NCBI GenBank assembly: GCA_963710715.1
Contig: CAVQBL010000018.1
Location: forward strand, 62,001-126,000
Source: CAVQBL01 sp963710715
GTDB lineage: Bacteria > Pseudomonadota > Gammaproteobacteria > DSM-16500
DNA: 64,000 bases
Reading direction: 5' to 3'
Shown here one piece after another: positions 24,134 to 32,158 of the stretch. Made by a program: the position numbers and the translations under genes. Under the pieces are notes generated by a model. It did not search any database. It was not told the origin of the DNA and was given only the letters and a program-made list of their open reading frames with translations. Within the stretch, counting starts at the first letter, position 1; the number at the start of each line of letters is the position of its first letter.

Positions 24134-26085
24134 GATATTTCCCTGCGTTTTTGCAAATAACTCAATAAAGAAAATAATCCGCCCGCTAATAACATAAAAC
24201 CACCAAACCAAATCCATCTGACAAAAGGTCTAAAATAAATACGCACTGTCCATGCACCATCTGCTAGCGGTGCGCCTAATGCAATATACAAATCACGCCA
24301 TACGTTAAATAAAATTCCGGTTTTACTTAACGTTTGTTGGTGACTATAAATGCGTTGCTCAGCCACGACTTGTTTTTCTAAACCAAAATTTTTCGAAACG
24401 TTAAAAATAGCTGCTAAGCTTTGGTAATTTGGCCCGCGAGTTTCTTCTATGTTTTTAAGCGTGAATTGATAACCGGCTAGTGTCACGGTTTCTCCAGGCA
24501 GCATTTTGACTTGGCGTTCTTCACTGTAAGATTTGTTGATGGTAATCCCCAGCGCTAAAACGGCAATCCCCAGATGTGCAATAATCATAGCCCAGTGGTG
24601 TAAATGAATTTTGTTATGTGTTTTCCATAATTGATAAACATATTGCAAGGTTCCTAACAGCAGCCACAATGCAAAGAAAATTCCTAACGTCGTTAACCAA
24701 TGAAATTGAAATCCACATAACCATGGCAGTGCAATACTCAAAATAAAACAGGCTAAAATATTTAAATGGAGTTTTTTCCATAGAGCTTTTATGGATTGTT
24801 GTCCCCAATGCATATGCGGTGCAAAACCCATTAATAACAAGAGTGGTAACATCATGGGAATAAAAATTGTATTAAAATAAGGTTCACCTACAGAAATTTT
24901 TCCAAAATCAAGCGCGTCTAGAATAACTGGATACAATGTACCAAGTAAAATAGTTGCAACTGCTGTGATCAATACAACACTGTTAATTAATAGTAATGTT
25001 TCGCGGGAAAATAATTGAAAATTGGGTGCTTGATAAAAATATTTAATTCGCGAACAGTAAAGCACTAAAGCGCTGCCCACAATCAAAGTAAGATAGCCTA
25101 ATAAAAACAAACCGCGGGTCGGGTCGCTCGCAAATGCATGCACGGATACAACGACACCCGAGCGCACTAAGAAGGTTCCTATTAAACTTAATGCAAATGT
25201 AACAATGGCTAATAATATTACCCAGCCCTTAAATGTTTCGCGTTTTTCGCAAACGATTAAGCTGTGAATTAAGGCGGTTGCAGCAATCCACGGTAAGAGA
25301 GAAGCATTTTCAACCGGATCCCAAAACCACCAACCACCCCAACCCAATTCTCGATATGCCCACCAACTGCCTAATACAATGCCGCAACTTAAAAATGACC
25401 AGGGCAAAACAATCCACGGTTTGCAGGCGCGAGCCCATTCTTTATCGAACTTTTTTTCCATTAGCGCGCACATGGCAAATGCAAAGCCAATGGCAAATCC
25501 TACGTAGCCTAGGTATAGCATAGGAGGATGAAATAATAATCCCGGATCTTGCAAGATAGGCATTAAGTCATTGCCAACAATGGGTTCGCTCGGGAAATCA
25601 CGCTTGAATGGATTGGAGGTAGCAAATAAAAATAAAATAAAACCCGCGCTCACAAAACCGAGCACAGATAAAACTTTGTTATAAATTGTCGCTAATACAT
25701 TTTTTTCTAAAAAAGGTGTGATTAACATAAAAGCCATAGTCCACCCACTTAAAATGAGTGACCATAGCAGTAATGAACCTTCATGACCGCCCCAAGCAGC
25801 GCCAATGCGATAAATAACAGGGAGTAAATGATTGGAGTGTTCACGAACATATAACACAGTTAAATCATTATTGAGGAAACAAATCATTAAACAGAACATG
25901 GCAAACAGTAAAAAAATAAATTGGCCAACAACAGAGCCCACAATCACAATAGAGATAGGTGTGAAAGAAAGAATTCTAGTTGCGGAAGAATTCTTTTCAC
26001 ACCAGGGCGCAATTCCTTGGATTAGAGATAAACATAGCGCTAATATAATTGCAAACGTGCCAAGTTCAGGTAACATGATCGCCAC
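24130..26085 (-). CDS. ccmF: Haem lyase subunit CcmF
   Basis: This 651-residue polytopic membrane protein attaches haem to apocytochrome c together with CcmH/CcmI. The WWD signature GWGGWWFWDPVENASLLPW (about residue 235), conserved histidines, and a periplasmic C-terminal region with the RIYFRPFVRWIW segment are present. It overlaps ccmE by 20 bases and ccmG by four. Length is normal. Confidence 0.96.
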   Translation of the reverse strand: MAIMLPELGTFAIILALCLSLIQGIAPWCEKNSSATRILSFTPISIVIVGSVVGQFIFLLFAMFCLMICFLNNDLTVLYVREHSNHLLPVIYRIGAAWGGHEGSLLLWSLILSGWTMAFMLITPFLEKNVLATIYNKVLSVLGFVSAGFILFLFATSNPFKRDFPSEPIVGNDLMPILQDPGLLFHPPMLYLGYVGFAIGFAFAMCALMEKKFDKEWARACKPWIVLPWSFLSCGIVLGSWWAYRELGWGGWWFWDPVENASLLPWIAATALIHSLIVCEKRETFKGWVILLAIVTFALSLIGTFLVRSGVVVSVHAFASDPTRGLFLLGYLTLIVGSALVLYCSRIKYFYQAPNFQLFSRETLLLINSVVLITAVATILLGTLYPVILDALDFGKISVGEPYFNTIFIPMMLPLLLLMGFAPHMHWGQQSIKALWKKLHLNILACFILSIALPWLCGFQFHWLTTLGIFFALWLLLGTLQYVYQLWKTHNKIHLHHWAMIIAHLGIAVLALGITINKSYSEERQVKMLPGETVTLAGYQFTLKNIEETRGPNYQSLAAIFNVSKNFGLEKQVVAEQRIYSHQQTLSKTGILFNVWRDLYIALGAPLADGAWTVRIYFRPFVRWIWFGGFMLLAGGLFSLLSYLQKRREIS

Positions 26086-26503
26086 CTTTCTTTAATTCTT
26101 TTGCTAATGAAGCAGGCATGTATTTTTCATCATGCTTCGCCAACACGTCACTGGCGAGCAATGTTGTCGGAGTATTTAATTTTCCGGTGACTACCACCGT
26201 TTGACCTTCGCGAAATAAATTGGGTAACACGCCGTGATAATTGACATCAATGTCGTGTGTTCTATCTGTAATAGTAAATGTAACATTTTCACCCGATGAG
26301 TCATAATGTACGCTGTGTTTCTTTACATATCCGCCAATGCGTAAAGTTTGGCTAGAATCTATTTTTGCCTGCAATAACTGTGTAGGTGTGTAAAATAAAT
26401 TAATATTTTGCTTTAACGCATACAAAACCAAGCCAATCGCTGAGCTCAAGATAATGAACAAACCAATAATTGCTATGAGTCGAGTTTTTTGCTTGCGATT
26501 CAT
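26066..26503 (-). CDS. ccmE: Haem chaperone CcmE
   Basis: This 145-residue protein has an N-terminal membrane anchor (about 9-30), the OB-fold core with RIGGYVKKHSVHYD, and the covalent haem-binding histidine in VLAKHDEKYMP near residue 128. It carries haem from CcmC to CcmF in the periplasm. It overlaps ccmD by four bases and ccmF by 20. Confidence 0.95.
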   Translation of the reverse strand: MNRKQKTRLIAIIGLFIILSSAIGLVLYALKQNINLFYTPTQLLQAKIDSSQTLRIGGYVKKHSVHYDSSGENVTFTITDRTHDIDVNYHGVLPNLFREGQTVVVTGKLNTPTTLLASDVLAKHDEKYMPASLAKELKKGGDHVT

Positions 26504-26661
26504 GCGCTATTATTCCGAGTTAAGTGCTGCAGCAGAATTTTTTTCACGCGGCGCTTTTCTAAAATAGTCATTAAAATATTTATTCCAAATACAAATAAAG
26601 TAATACCATACGCTGCACCTATGAAAATACTGTGTTCACCCATGTGAAGTAATGCATTCAT
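26500..26661 (-). CDS. ccmD: Haem exporter accessory protein CcmD
   Basis: This 53-codon frame starts MNALLHMGEHSIFIG, has one membrane helix (YGITLFVFGINILM) and a basic C-terminus (LEKRRVKKILLQH). It is the classic small CcmD that binds CcmC and CcmE. Its ATG overlaps the ccmC stop (ATGA) and its stop overlaps the ccmE start (ATGA). Confidence 0.93.
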   Translation of the reverse strand: MNALLHMGEHSIFIGAAYGITLFVFGINILMTILEKRRVKKILLQHLTRNNSA

Positions 26662-27488
26662 AATTCAAAACTCTCCTCGTCATTGCGAGGAGCGCTTCCC
26701 CTCTTTAATGTAAGGACGAGCTTTGCAGCGCGACGAAGCAATCCAGGCGGTGCAGCAAAGAAAGTTTCTTTCACCCATTGACTCTTTATTTCACGTAACA
26801 AAATCTGACTGCGCATGCGCAGCAGTAAAATTAAACAATAAAACAAAACAAAAGCAGTGATCATAGCTAACAAAGGATATAACATGGCTGGTGCAATGGA
26901 AGGAGTTGCAAATTTACTAATGGTAGGCCCTTGATGCAAAGTATTCCACCAAATAACAGAATAATGAATGACGGGTAAATTGATGACGCCAACTAAAGCA
27001 ATAATTGCGCCAGCACGATCACGATTTTGTTGATCAGCGATGACAGATTGTAATGCAATAAAACCTAAATAAAGAAAGAAAAGTATGAGCACAGAGGTTA
27101 AACGTGCATCCCAAATCCACCACGTTCCCCACATGGGTTTTCCCCAGATGGAGCCCGTCACTAACGCAAGCAATGTAAACCAGGCGCCAATCGGTGCACT
27201 GCATGCCATGCAAATGGCAGCGATTTTGATGCGAAATACCAATACGAGCAAAGCACAAGCAGCCATCACAAAATAAATTGCCATCGAAATAAAAGCACTC
27301 GGAACATGTACGTAAATAATTCGAAAGCCATCGCCTTGTTGGTAATCGGCGGGAGCAAAAAATAAACCCGCGATGAGACCATACAAAAAACATACTATAA
27401 AAAGTGCAGTGATCCACGGCAGAAATTTGCTACTCGTAGCATAGAATGTTTTTGGTGATAAAAATTTTTGATTAAGCCAATGTACCAT
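26658..27488 (-). CDS. ccmC: Haem exporter CcmC with a repeat-derived C-terminal extension
   Basis: CcmC delivers haem to CcmE. The six-span protein has the tryptophan-rich GKPMWGTWWIWDARLT motif and flanking histidines. I place the start at 27488 (276 residues), two bases after the ccmB stop; an in-frame ATG at 27518 would overlap ccmB by 29 bases. The last 30 or so residues (AAPPGLLRRAAK through RGSAPRNDEESFEL) are encoded by a copy of the GTCATTGCGAG palindromic repeat and are not part of the normal family. The frame still ends in the ATGA coupling to ccmD. Confidence 0.93.
   Translation of the reverse strand: MVHWLNQKFLSPKTFYATSSKFLPWITALFIVCFLYGLIAGLFFAPADYQQGDGFRIIYVHVPSAFISMAIYFVMAACALLVLVFRIKIAAICMACSAPIGAWFTLLALVTGSIWGKPMWGTWWIWDARLTSVLILFFLYLGFIALQSVIADQQNRDRAGAIIALVGVINLPVIHYSVIWWNTLHQGPTISKFATPSIAPAMLYPLLAMITAFVLFYCLILLLRMRSQILLREIKSQWVKETFFAAPPGLLRRAAKLVLTLKRGSAPRNDEESFEL
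26678..26748. repeat. Palindromic repeat (GTCATTGCGAG family) inside the ccmC coding region
   Basis: CGTCATTGCGAGGAGCGC at the left and GACGAAGCAATCCAGG at the right are the two outer blocks of the family seen at 114 and 45886, here as a half-length unit. It is read in frame as the C-terminal tail of CcmC, like the palindromic elements inserted into Rickettsia genes. Confidence 0.8.
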
Positions 27489-27489
27489 T

Positions 27490-28149
27490 TTATTGATTGA
27501 CTCCAATGCGTAATGCACTTGCCGCTAATAAAGGTGCAAATGCCAAGCTAAATAAGGCTAATGCACCCATCATAGCAAAATAACCATTCAGAGCTTGATG
27601 GGCACTTGCAGCCATTATTGTTCCCGTTCCAAAAATCAGAACGGGGATATAAAGTGGCATTATTAAAATGGGTAACAATAATCCTTGACCACGAATTCCA
27701 ACGGTAAGTGCGGCCCCAATGGCACCTAACAAACTTAAGACCGGTGTTCCTAGCAGTAATGCGATGATAAGTGCGTATTCTTCCTGAAGTGTTAAGTTTA
27801 ACAAAAATCCTAGCACTGGGCTAATAATGATTAAAGGCAAGCAATGCGTGATCCAATGACTGATGATTTTGCAAAATACCATCAGAGTTAAGGGATAAGA
27901 ACTGAGAAGCAATAAATCCAGATAGCCTCCTTGTGCATCACTACGAAATACATTAGAAATCGATAATAAAATTGCTAGCAGTGCTGCAACCCAGATAATG
28001 CCAGGCGCAATTTTTTTTAATAATAAATGATCGGGTCCGAGTGCTAAAGGAAATAAACAAACTACGATAACAAAAAACAACAGAGGCGTTAGCCATGAAT
28101 AGGCTTGGCGTAAAGTGGTTAAAATTTCATGATAAATGATGGTCATCAT
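27490..28149 (-). CDS. ccmB: Haem exporter permease CcmB
   Basis: This 219-residue membrane protein with about six spans starts IIYHEILTTLRQAYSWLTPLLFF and contains the family-typical LFRSDAQGGYLDLLLLSS-like stretch and GLLLPILIMPLYIPVLIFG. It forms the ABC complex with CcmA that releases haem from CcmE. It overlaps ccmA by four bases. Confidence 0.95.
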   Translation of the reverse strand: MMTIIYHEILTTLRQAYSWLTPLLFFVIVVCLFPLALGPDHLLLKKIAPGIIWVAALLAILLSISNVFRSDAQGGYLDLLLLSSYPLTLMVFCKIISHWITHCLPLIIISPVLGFLLNLTLQEEYALIIALLLGTPVLSLLGAIGAALTVGIRGQGLLLPILIMPLYIPVLIFGTGTIMAASAHQALNGYFAMMGALALFSLAFAPLLAASALRIGVNQ

Positions 28150-28775
28150 GGGCTATGTACTTCCAGATGAAGTGTTTTTGTTATACCATGCAACGCTAAA
28201 TTTTGATGTGTTGCTACTATGGCGATGCCATTATTTGCTACGTGTTGATTCAATAAATCACAGAGTAATTCTTGGCCTTCTGTATCTAATGCGGTTGTCG
28301 GTTCATCCAGAATCCAAAGTGGTGTTGGGTGGAGTAATAAGCGTGCGAGACTGACGCGGCGTAATTGTCCAGCAGATAAATGTTGTGCCTGAATATTCGC
28401 AATATGGGTTAAGCCCATTTTTTTTAGAATGGCTTGTAAGTGCAATGAATTAATTTTGCTACGCGTGAGCGCTGCATTTAATTTTAAATTTTCATGCACA
28501 GTTAGATTTGATTTCGTTCCATTGAGATGACCAACGTAATGTAAAAATTGTTGATAAGCATCACGGTAACGAAAAATAGATTGCTCTTGCCACAATACAG
28601 TTCCGTGATGTGGTTCAATAAAGCCAGAGAGTATGCGCAATAAAGTGGATTTGCCGCTACCATTCACGCCGCGGACTTGTAGTATTTCACCCGAATTTAA
28701 AACGCAATTGATTTGGCTAAATAAGAATTGATAATTACGCTCAAAAGCGATGTTGGCTATGGTCAATTTCATCAT
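28146..28775 (-). CDS. ccmA: Haem exporter ATP-binding protein CcmA
   Basis: This 209-residue ABC ATPase has Walker A GVNGSGKSTLL (about 36-46), signature LSAGQLRRVSLAR, Walker B LWILDEPTTALD and the switch histidine in VATHQNLAL. It energises haem transfer in cytochrome c maturation. It is the first ccm gene and overlaps the upstream membrane-protein gene by four bases, so transcription probably starts further upstream. Confidence 0.96.
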   Translation of the reverse strand: MMKLTIANIAFERNYQFLFSQINCVLNSGEILQVRGVNGSGKSTLLRILSGFIEPHHGTVLWQEQSIFRYRDAYQQFLHYVGHLNGTKSNLTVHENLKLNAALTRSKINSLHLQAILKKMGLTHIANIQAQHLSAGQLRRVSLARLLLHPTPLWILDEPTTALDTEGQELLCDLLNQHVANNGIAIVATHQNLALHGITKTLHLEVHSP

Positions 28776-29200
28776 ATTTTATTTGCCATGAAGAATATCA
28801 TGCTTAACAAAGCTAAGCTGCAAATCGATAACATAATGGATTGTGCGCGCACGAAAAGATTTTTTCTATTCTTTTTCAAAGCAGAATCTAACGGAATTTT
28901 TTGACCCATCAATAAAAAATAAATAAATCCCAACCAACTGCTCACGAGGATAATAAAACTGAGCACGCTGCCGCTAATCCAAAATTCTGATAAATCATAA
29001 TGTTTTAAGCTAATCATGGTAAATCCTGTGAGCAATTGAATCAGGGCAAAAGGGACGATGATTAGCCAAGTTTGCGTTTGTATGCGCAGTGCTGTGGTAG
29101 TGGTATTTTCTGTGCGCCAAAGGTAATAACTATAAGCCATGCTTGTCAGTACCAGCGTGGCGCTGAGGATGTGTAGAATTTTTAGGTAGTCGTATAGCAT
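28772..29200 (-). CDS. DUF2269-like four-helix membrane protein
   Basis: About 142 residues with four predicted membrane helices and the start MLYDYLKILHILSATLVLTS, which has the KxLHILSATL pattern of DUF2269-type proteins. Conserved histidines in helix 1 suggest a haem or metal role, but this is inference. It is the first gene of the ccm transcript. I use the ATG at 29200; a TTG at 29218 extends it by six residues. Confidence 0.7.
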   Translation of the reverse strand: MLYDYLKILHILSATLVLTSMAYSYYLWRTENTTTTALRIQTQTWLIIVPFALIQLLTGFTMISLKHYDLSEFWISGSVLSFIILVSSWLGFIYFLLMGQKIPLDSALKKNRKNLFVRAQSIMLSICSLALLSMIFFMANKI

Positions 29201-29266
29201 GGTGCTTTGTTTAAACAATGATCAAAATAGGATAAACTATAATAATATAAAAAACGAGGAAGCGAC

Positions 29267-30268
29267 ATGATTAATACCAGAGATTCTAAAGACAATAGCC
29301 CAGCTGATGAAAAAAAACATTTAATAACAAAGAAGCTGATTAAAGAGCTCATAAGAGCCATTATGTTTAATCGCACAGAACGCGCGCGCAATCTCATTAA
29401 AAAAATCGAAAACATGGGCCTTAACCTTAATACTAAGGGATACAAAAACGATCCGCCGCTCATCTGGGCTATCTCTTATAGCGACTTTTTTAGAAACTTG
29501 GAAATTGCAAGTGCTCTACTTGATGCCGGAGCAGATGCTAACGCCAGGGGACGATATGATGAAACAGCACTCATTGTGGCCGCTGAGAGAAATAATCGAG
29601 AAGCTGTAGACATCTTGCTTGTTGCCGGAGGAGATCCTAATGTTCAAAACGACAAGGGAAGCACAGCACTCATGACAGCTGTCACTCAAATAGTAGTTCT
29701 AGGTAAAGGCCATCGAGAAATTGTGCAGGCCCTACTTAGAAAGGCAGATCCTAACATTATAAAAGAAGAGGGTCAGACAGCATTGAGCTGTGCTATGGAC
29801 TGGAAAAATCTCCCTATGATAAGTTTATTATTAGCCCACAATGCTGTTGTTCCTCAAGAATACTTTTTACGATTATTTATGTTTCTTTACAATTGTGACC
29901 AACAAAACACGGATGTGTTAATTAGTCTTAGCAAATTGTGTGAGCAACTCAGAACTTACACAGAAGCCAAAGGAATTGAAGAAAAGCAATCTCAATTTTC
30001 AGATCTGCTTAACCAAGCTGAAACTTACAGGGCTCTAAAGTACGAGAAGGAATTAGTAAATCTTACTACTCGTTATCGAAATAAATTTTTCAGAGAGGCA
30101 AGGAAAGTATTGCCACAAGAAATTATGCCAAATGAAATTTTAGAGATAGTTGCCGCTTATGATGACCCTTTGCAGCGGCTCTTAACCGACGAAACAAGCA
30201 ATGGGAAACTTTCTAAATCAGAAGAACACAAACAAGATGGTCACGTGGTCATCACAAGAACACCCTAA
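29267..30268 (+). CDS. Ankyrin-repeat protein, effector-like
   Basis: This 333-residue protein has ankyrin repeats from about residue 60 to 190, for example DETALIVAAERNNREAVDILL and KGSTALMTAVTQ, with the GADANARG and GGDPNVQN turns. A helical domain follows. Near residue 285 is a short LPQEIMPNEILEIVAAY segment resembling the start of an F-box, then a charged tail. There is no signal peptide. Ankyrin proteins of Legionella and Coxiella are frequent Dot/Icm substrates. A TATAAT at 29238 and ACGAGGA before the ATG suggest it has its own promoter. Confidence 0.8.
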   Translation: MINTRDSKDNSPADEKKHLITKKLIKELIRAIMFNRTERARNLIKKIENMGLNLNTKGYKNDPPLIWAISYSDFFRNLEIASALLDAGADANARGRYDETALIVAAERNNREAVDILLVAGGDPNVQNDKGSTALMTAVTQIVVLGKGHREIVQALLRKADPNIIKEEGQTALSCAMDWKNLPMISLLLAHNAVVPQEYFLRLFMFLYNCDQQNTDVLISLSKLCEQLRTYTEAKGIEEKQSQFSDLLNQAETYRALKYEKELVNLTTRYRNKFFREARKVLPQEIMPNEILEIVAAYDDPLQRLLTDETSNGKLSKSEEHKQDGHVVITRTP

Positions 30269-30332
30269 TGATCCCAATAAGTCAGCATATGCCGTCGCAC
30301 CCGATACCACGTACCTAATCTAGGTTAAAAGC

Positions 30333-30485
30333 GTGGAGAAGCTCAATATTTTGACAGAAAATGATTCTCATGCTATTGTGTATTTATGGGTTATCCCTGC
30401 GCGACATCATCAGAACAATGCAGAGATAGAGGCATTGAAACAGGCCGCATTAAATCTTGAAAAGCTACTTTTATCTAAGGGATAA
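30333..30485 (+). CDS. Possible small protein or gene remnant, 50 residues
   Basis: A GTG-started frame encodes a short sequence with YLWVIPARHHQ and a C-terminal helix EIEALKQAALNLEKLLL. There is no clear ribosome binding site and no known family. It lies in the 285-base gap between the ankyrin gene and the PIN toxin. It may be the tail of a lost gene. Confidence 0.2.
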   Translation: MEKLNILTENDSHAIVYLWVIPARHHQNNAEIEALKQAALNLEKLLLSKG

Positions 30486-30553
30486 CCGAAGAAAAATTAT
30501 TCACAGAGTTTTGTGTGTTACAAGATTAATGATTTAAAAAGGATAGTCACCTG

Positions 30554-30952
30554 ATGAAGCTAATTGTTGATACATCAGTAATTATTGCCGTTTTAGCAAA
30601 TGAACCAATAAAGAAAAAATTGATTAAACTTACAAAAGGAGTTGAATTAATAGCGCCAATGTCGGTGCATTGGGAAATAGGCAACGCTTTTTCTGCAATG
30701 TTAAAAAGAAAAAGAATAGATATTTCCAAGGTAATTAAAGCGATACAAATTTACGACTCAATATCTATCACGCTTGTTGATGTTGAATTAGAAGAGTCTT
30801 TACTAATTGCAGACAAACTGAACATATATGCTTATGACGCTTATCTTATTGCATGCGCGTTAAAAAATCATTGTCAGTTAGTCTCCTTAGATAATGGTTT
30901 GATATCAGCAGCAAAAAATTTTGGTATTAAAATATTAGAGGTTGAACAATGA
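30554..30952 (+). CDS. PIN-domain toxin (VapC-like)
   Basis: This 132-residue PIN nuclease has the acidic site spread over VDTSVIIAVL (Asp 5), HWEIGNAF (Glu), YDAYLIACAL (Asp) and SLDNGL (Asp). VapC toxins cleave tRNA or rRNA. It is unusual in coming before its partner: the downstream small gene overlaps by four bases (ATGA). AAGGAT ahead of the ATG gives a reasonable start. Confidence 0.85.
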   Translation: MKLIVDTSVIIAVLANEPIKKKLIKLTKGVELIAPMSVHWEIGNAFSAMLKRKRIDISKVIKAIQIYDSISITLVDVELEESLLIADKLNIYAYDAYLIACALKNHCQLVSLDNGLISAAKNFGIKILEVEQ

Positions 30953-31167
30953 CTATGACATACAGCTATGAAAAAGCTAAAAAAAGCTTTGATCTTGTTT
31001 TTAAAAAAGCATCTCTGGATGGGCAGGTTGAAATTCGCAAAGGCGATCAGATTTATATACTTAAGTCAGCATCAAAAAATATATCTCCTTTTGATATTGA
31101 AGGAATTGACATGGGAATTACATCAGACGACATCGTTCGGTTTATTCATGAAAGTAGGAAGCTATAA
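30949..31167 (+). CDS. Short antitoxin-like protein (Phd/YefM-like)
   Basis: This 72-residue protein starts MTMTYSYEKAKKSFDLVFKKA and has the VEIRKGDQIYIL strand typical of the N-terminal half of Phd/YefM antitoxins. Coupled directly to the PIN toxin upstream, it is the natural antitoxin. The toxin-first order is atypical for VapBC. A stand-alone role is unlikely. Confidence 0.7.
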   Translation: MTMTYSYEKAKKSFDLVFKKASLDGQVEIRKGDQIYILKSASKNISPFDIEGIDMGITSDDIVRFIHESRKL

Positions 31168-31238
31168 ATTCTTAAAATGTTTATTGCCAGGATATAACGA
31201 TTCATCTCTTTAAAAGCAGCACACATTTCTTTTTTGCA

Positions 31239-31553
31239 TTACTTCAATGAAACATTAATTTTCATCTTTTTTAATTTTTGAATCGCATGAAAAATATCAA
31301 AAAGAGACTTACTGGTTGGATTACCTTTCGGGCTGAGCATACGCATTAAGCTTTTTGGGTTTTTATCAAGCATTGTGGATAAAATTTCAAATGAAATTGT
31401 TGCATTGATATAGTCACGAAGAATAGCTTTTCCAATATCAACGTCACCCGTTAATAGTTCATTAATTGCTTCAGTCAGCATGGCGTTGCAAAATGCTTTA
31501 TCTCGACGTGCGCGAGCCATGACGGTCGCTTTGAAATCTTTAGTTAGTGACAT
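31239..31553 (-). CDS. HigA-like antitoxin
   Basis: About 104 residues beginning MSLTKDFKATVMARARRD. It contains LTEAINELLTGDVDIGKAILRDYINATISFE and a C-terminal helix-turn-helix region with MLSPKGNPTSKSLFDI, as in the addiction-module antidotes paired with phage-type RelE toxins. The ATG at 31553 lies eight bases after the toxin stop, so the order is toxin then antitoxin. Confidence 0.8.
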   Translation of the reverse strand: MSLTKDFKATVMARARRDKAFCNAMLTEAINELLTGDVDIGKAILRDYINATISFEILSTMLDKNPKSLMRMLSPKGNPTSKSLFDIFHAIQKLKKMKINVSLK

Positions 31554-31561
31554 ATATACCT

Positions 31562-31882
31562 CTACTTTTTTCGACTCTTGTAATCTTGCCAATATTCTTT
31601 CGCTACCCTAATGTCATTTGCTTGTCTTTTCTTTGTGCCACCGCAAAGAAGTATTACGATCTCATCCCCATCTTTACCAAAATACACTCTATATCCTGGA
31701 CCAAAATCAATCTTTTGTTCGTATACTCCACTACCAACGCCTTCTACATTAGAAAAATTACCAAGCTCTAACTTGTAGATAGCTTTCGTAATTTTTGCAG
31801 CGGCGATATTATTCAATCCCAAGAACCATTTATCAAAAGGGGAACATCCGTTTGTTTCTATGTATTGTTTTATCCTTATCAT
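31562..31882 (-). CDS. RelE/HigB-type toxin (Gp49-like)
   Basis: About 106 residues, starting MIRIKQYIETNGCSPFDKWF. It shows the conserved GVYEQKIDFGPGYRVYFGKDGDEIVILLCGGTKKRQ core of the phage-derived HigB/RelE ribonucleases, which cut mRNA at the ribosome. I place the start at 31882, leaving the palindromic operator upstream. An ATG at 31900 would put the operator inside the gene. Confidence 0.88.
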   Translation of the reverse strand: MIRIKQYIETNGCSPFDKWFLGLNNIAAAKITKAIYKLELGNFSNVEGVGSGVYEQKIDFGPGYRVYFGKDGDEIVILLCGGTKKRQANDIRVAKEYWQDYKSRKK

Positions 31883-31889
31883 AATAACA

Positions 31890-31909
31890 TGGTAACACAT
31901 AGGTTACCA
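31890..31909. promoter_or_regulatory. Operator-like inverted repeat ahead of the RelE/HigA module
   Basis: TGGTAAC-ACATAG-GTTACCA is a perfect 7-bp-arm palindrome eight bases upstream of the toxin start. This is the standard place for autorepression by the antitoxin/toxin complex. Confidence 0.65.
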
Positions 31910-31957
31910 ATATTCAAGGTGCAACAGCTAAAATGCAACAGCTAAAAATTATGTTAG

Positions 31958-32009
31958 AAAACAAACGTTCTCTTCATCACCGCATCATGTGTAATGAAAA
32001 TTAAAATCA
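31958..32009. repeat. 52-bp direct repeat, left copy (3' end of the 34688-35071 gene)
   Basis: These 52 bases match 34695-34746 with two differences, including TCTTCATCACCGCATCATG. They encode, on the minus strand, the last residues of the four-helix membrane protein next to coxC. The copy here ends with the sequence TFVF and a stop; the intact gene now ends TFVLS. The 2.7-kb segment between the copies carries the large effector-like gene. Confidence 0.85.
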
Positions 32010-32158
32010 CTAACATATTTTGTACAGGATGACAACTCAACGTCATCAACCAGCTAAAATAGCTTATCGGTTAAAAATATGCATTCACTTAAGCCTTTCT
32101 TAATAATTCGTGTGCTAAGATTGCACAACAAATTGATGATGAAAAAATGAGGAAATCT

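Noticed and set aside
23976..24217. Independent small membrane gene at 24023-24217 upstream of ccmG
   Set aside because: The sequence from the ATG at 24133 is the CcmG membrane anchor in the other frame; it is a piece of the frameshifted ccmG, not a new gene.
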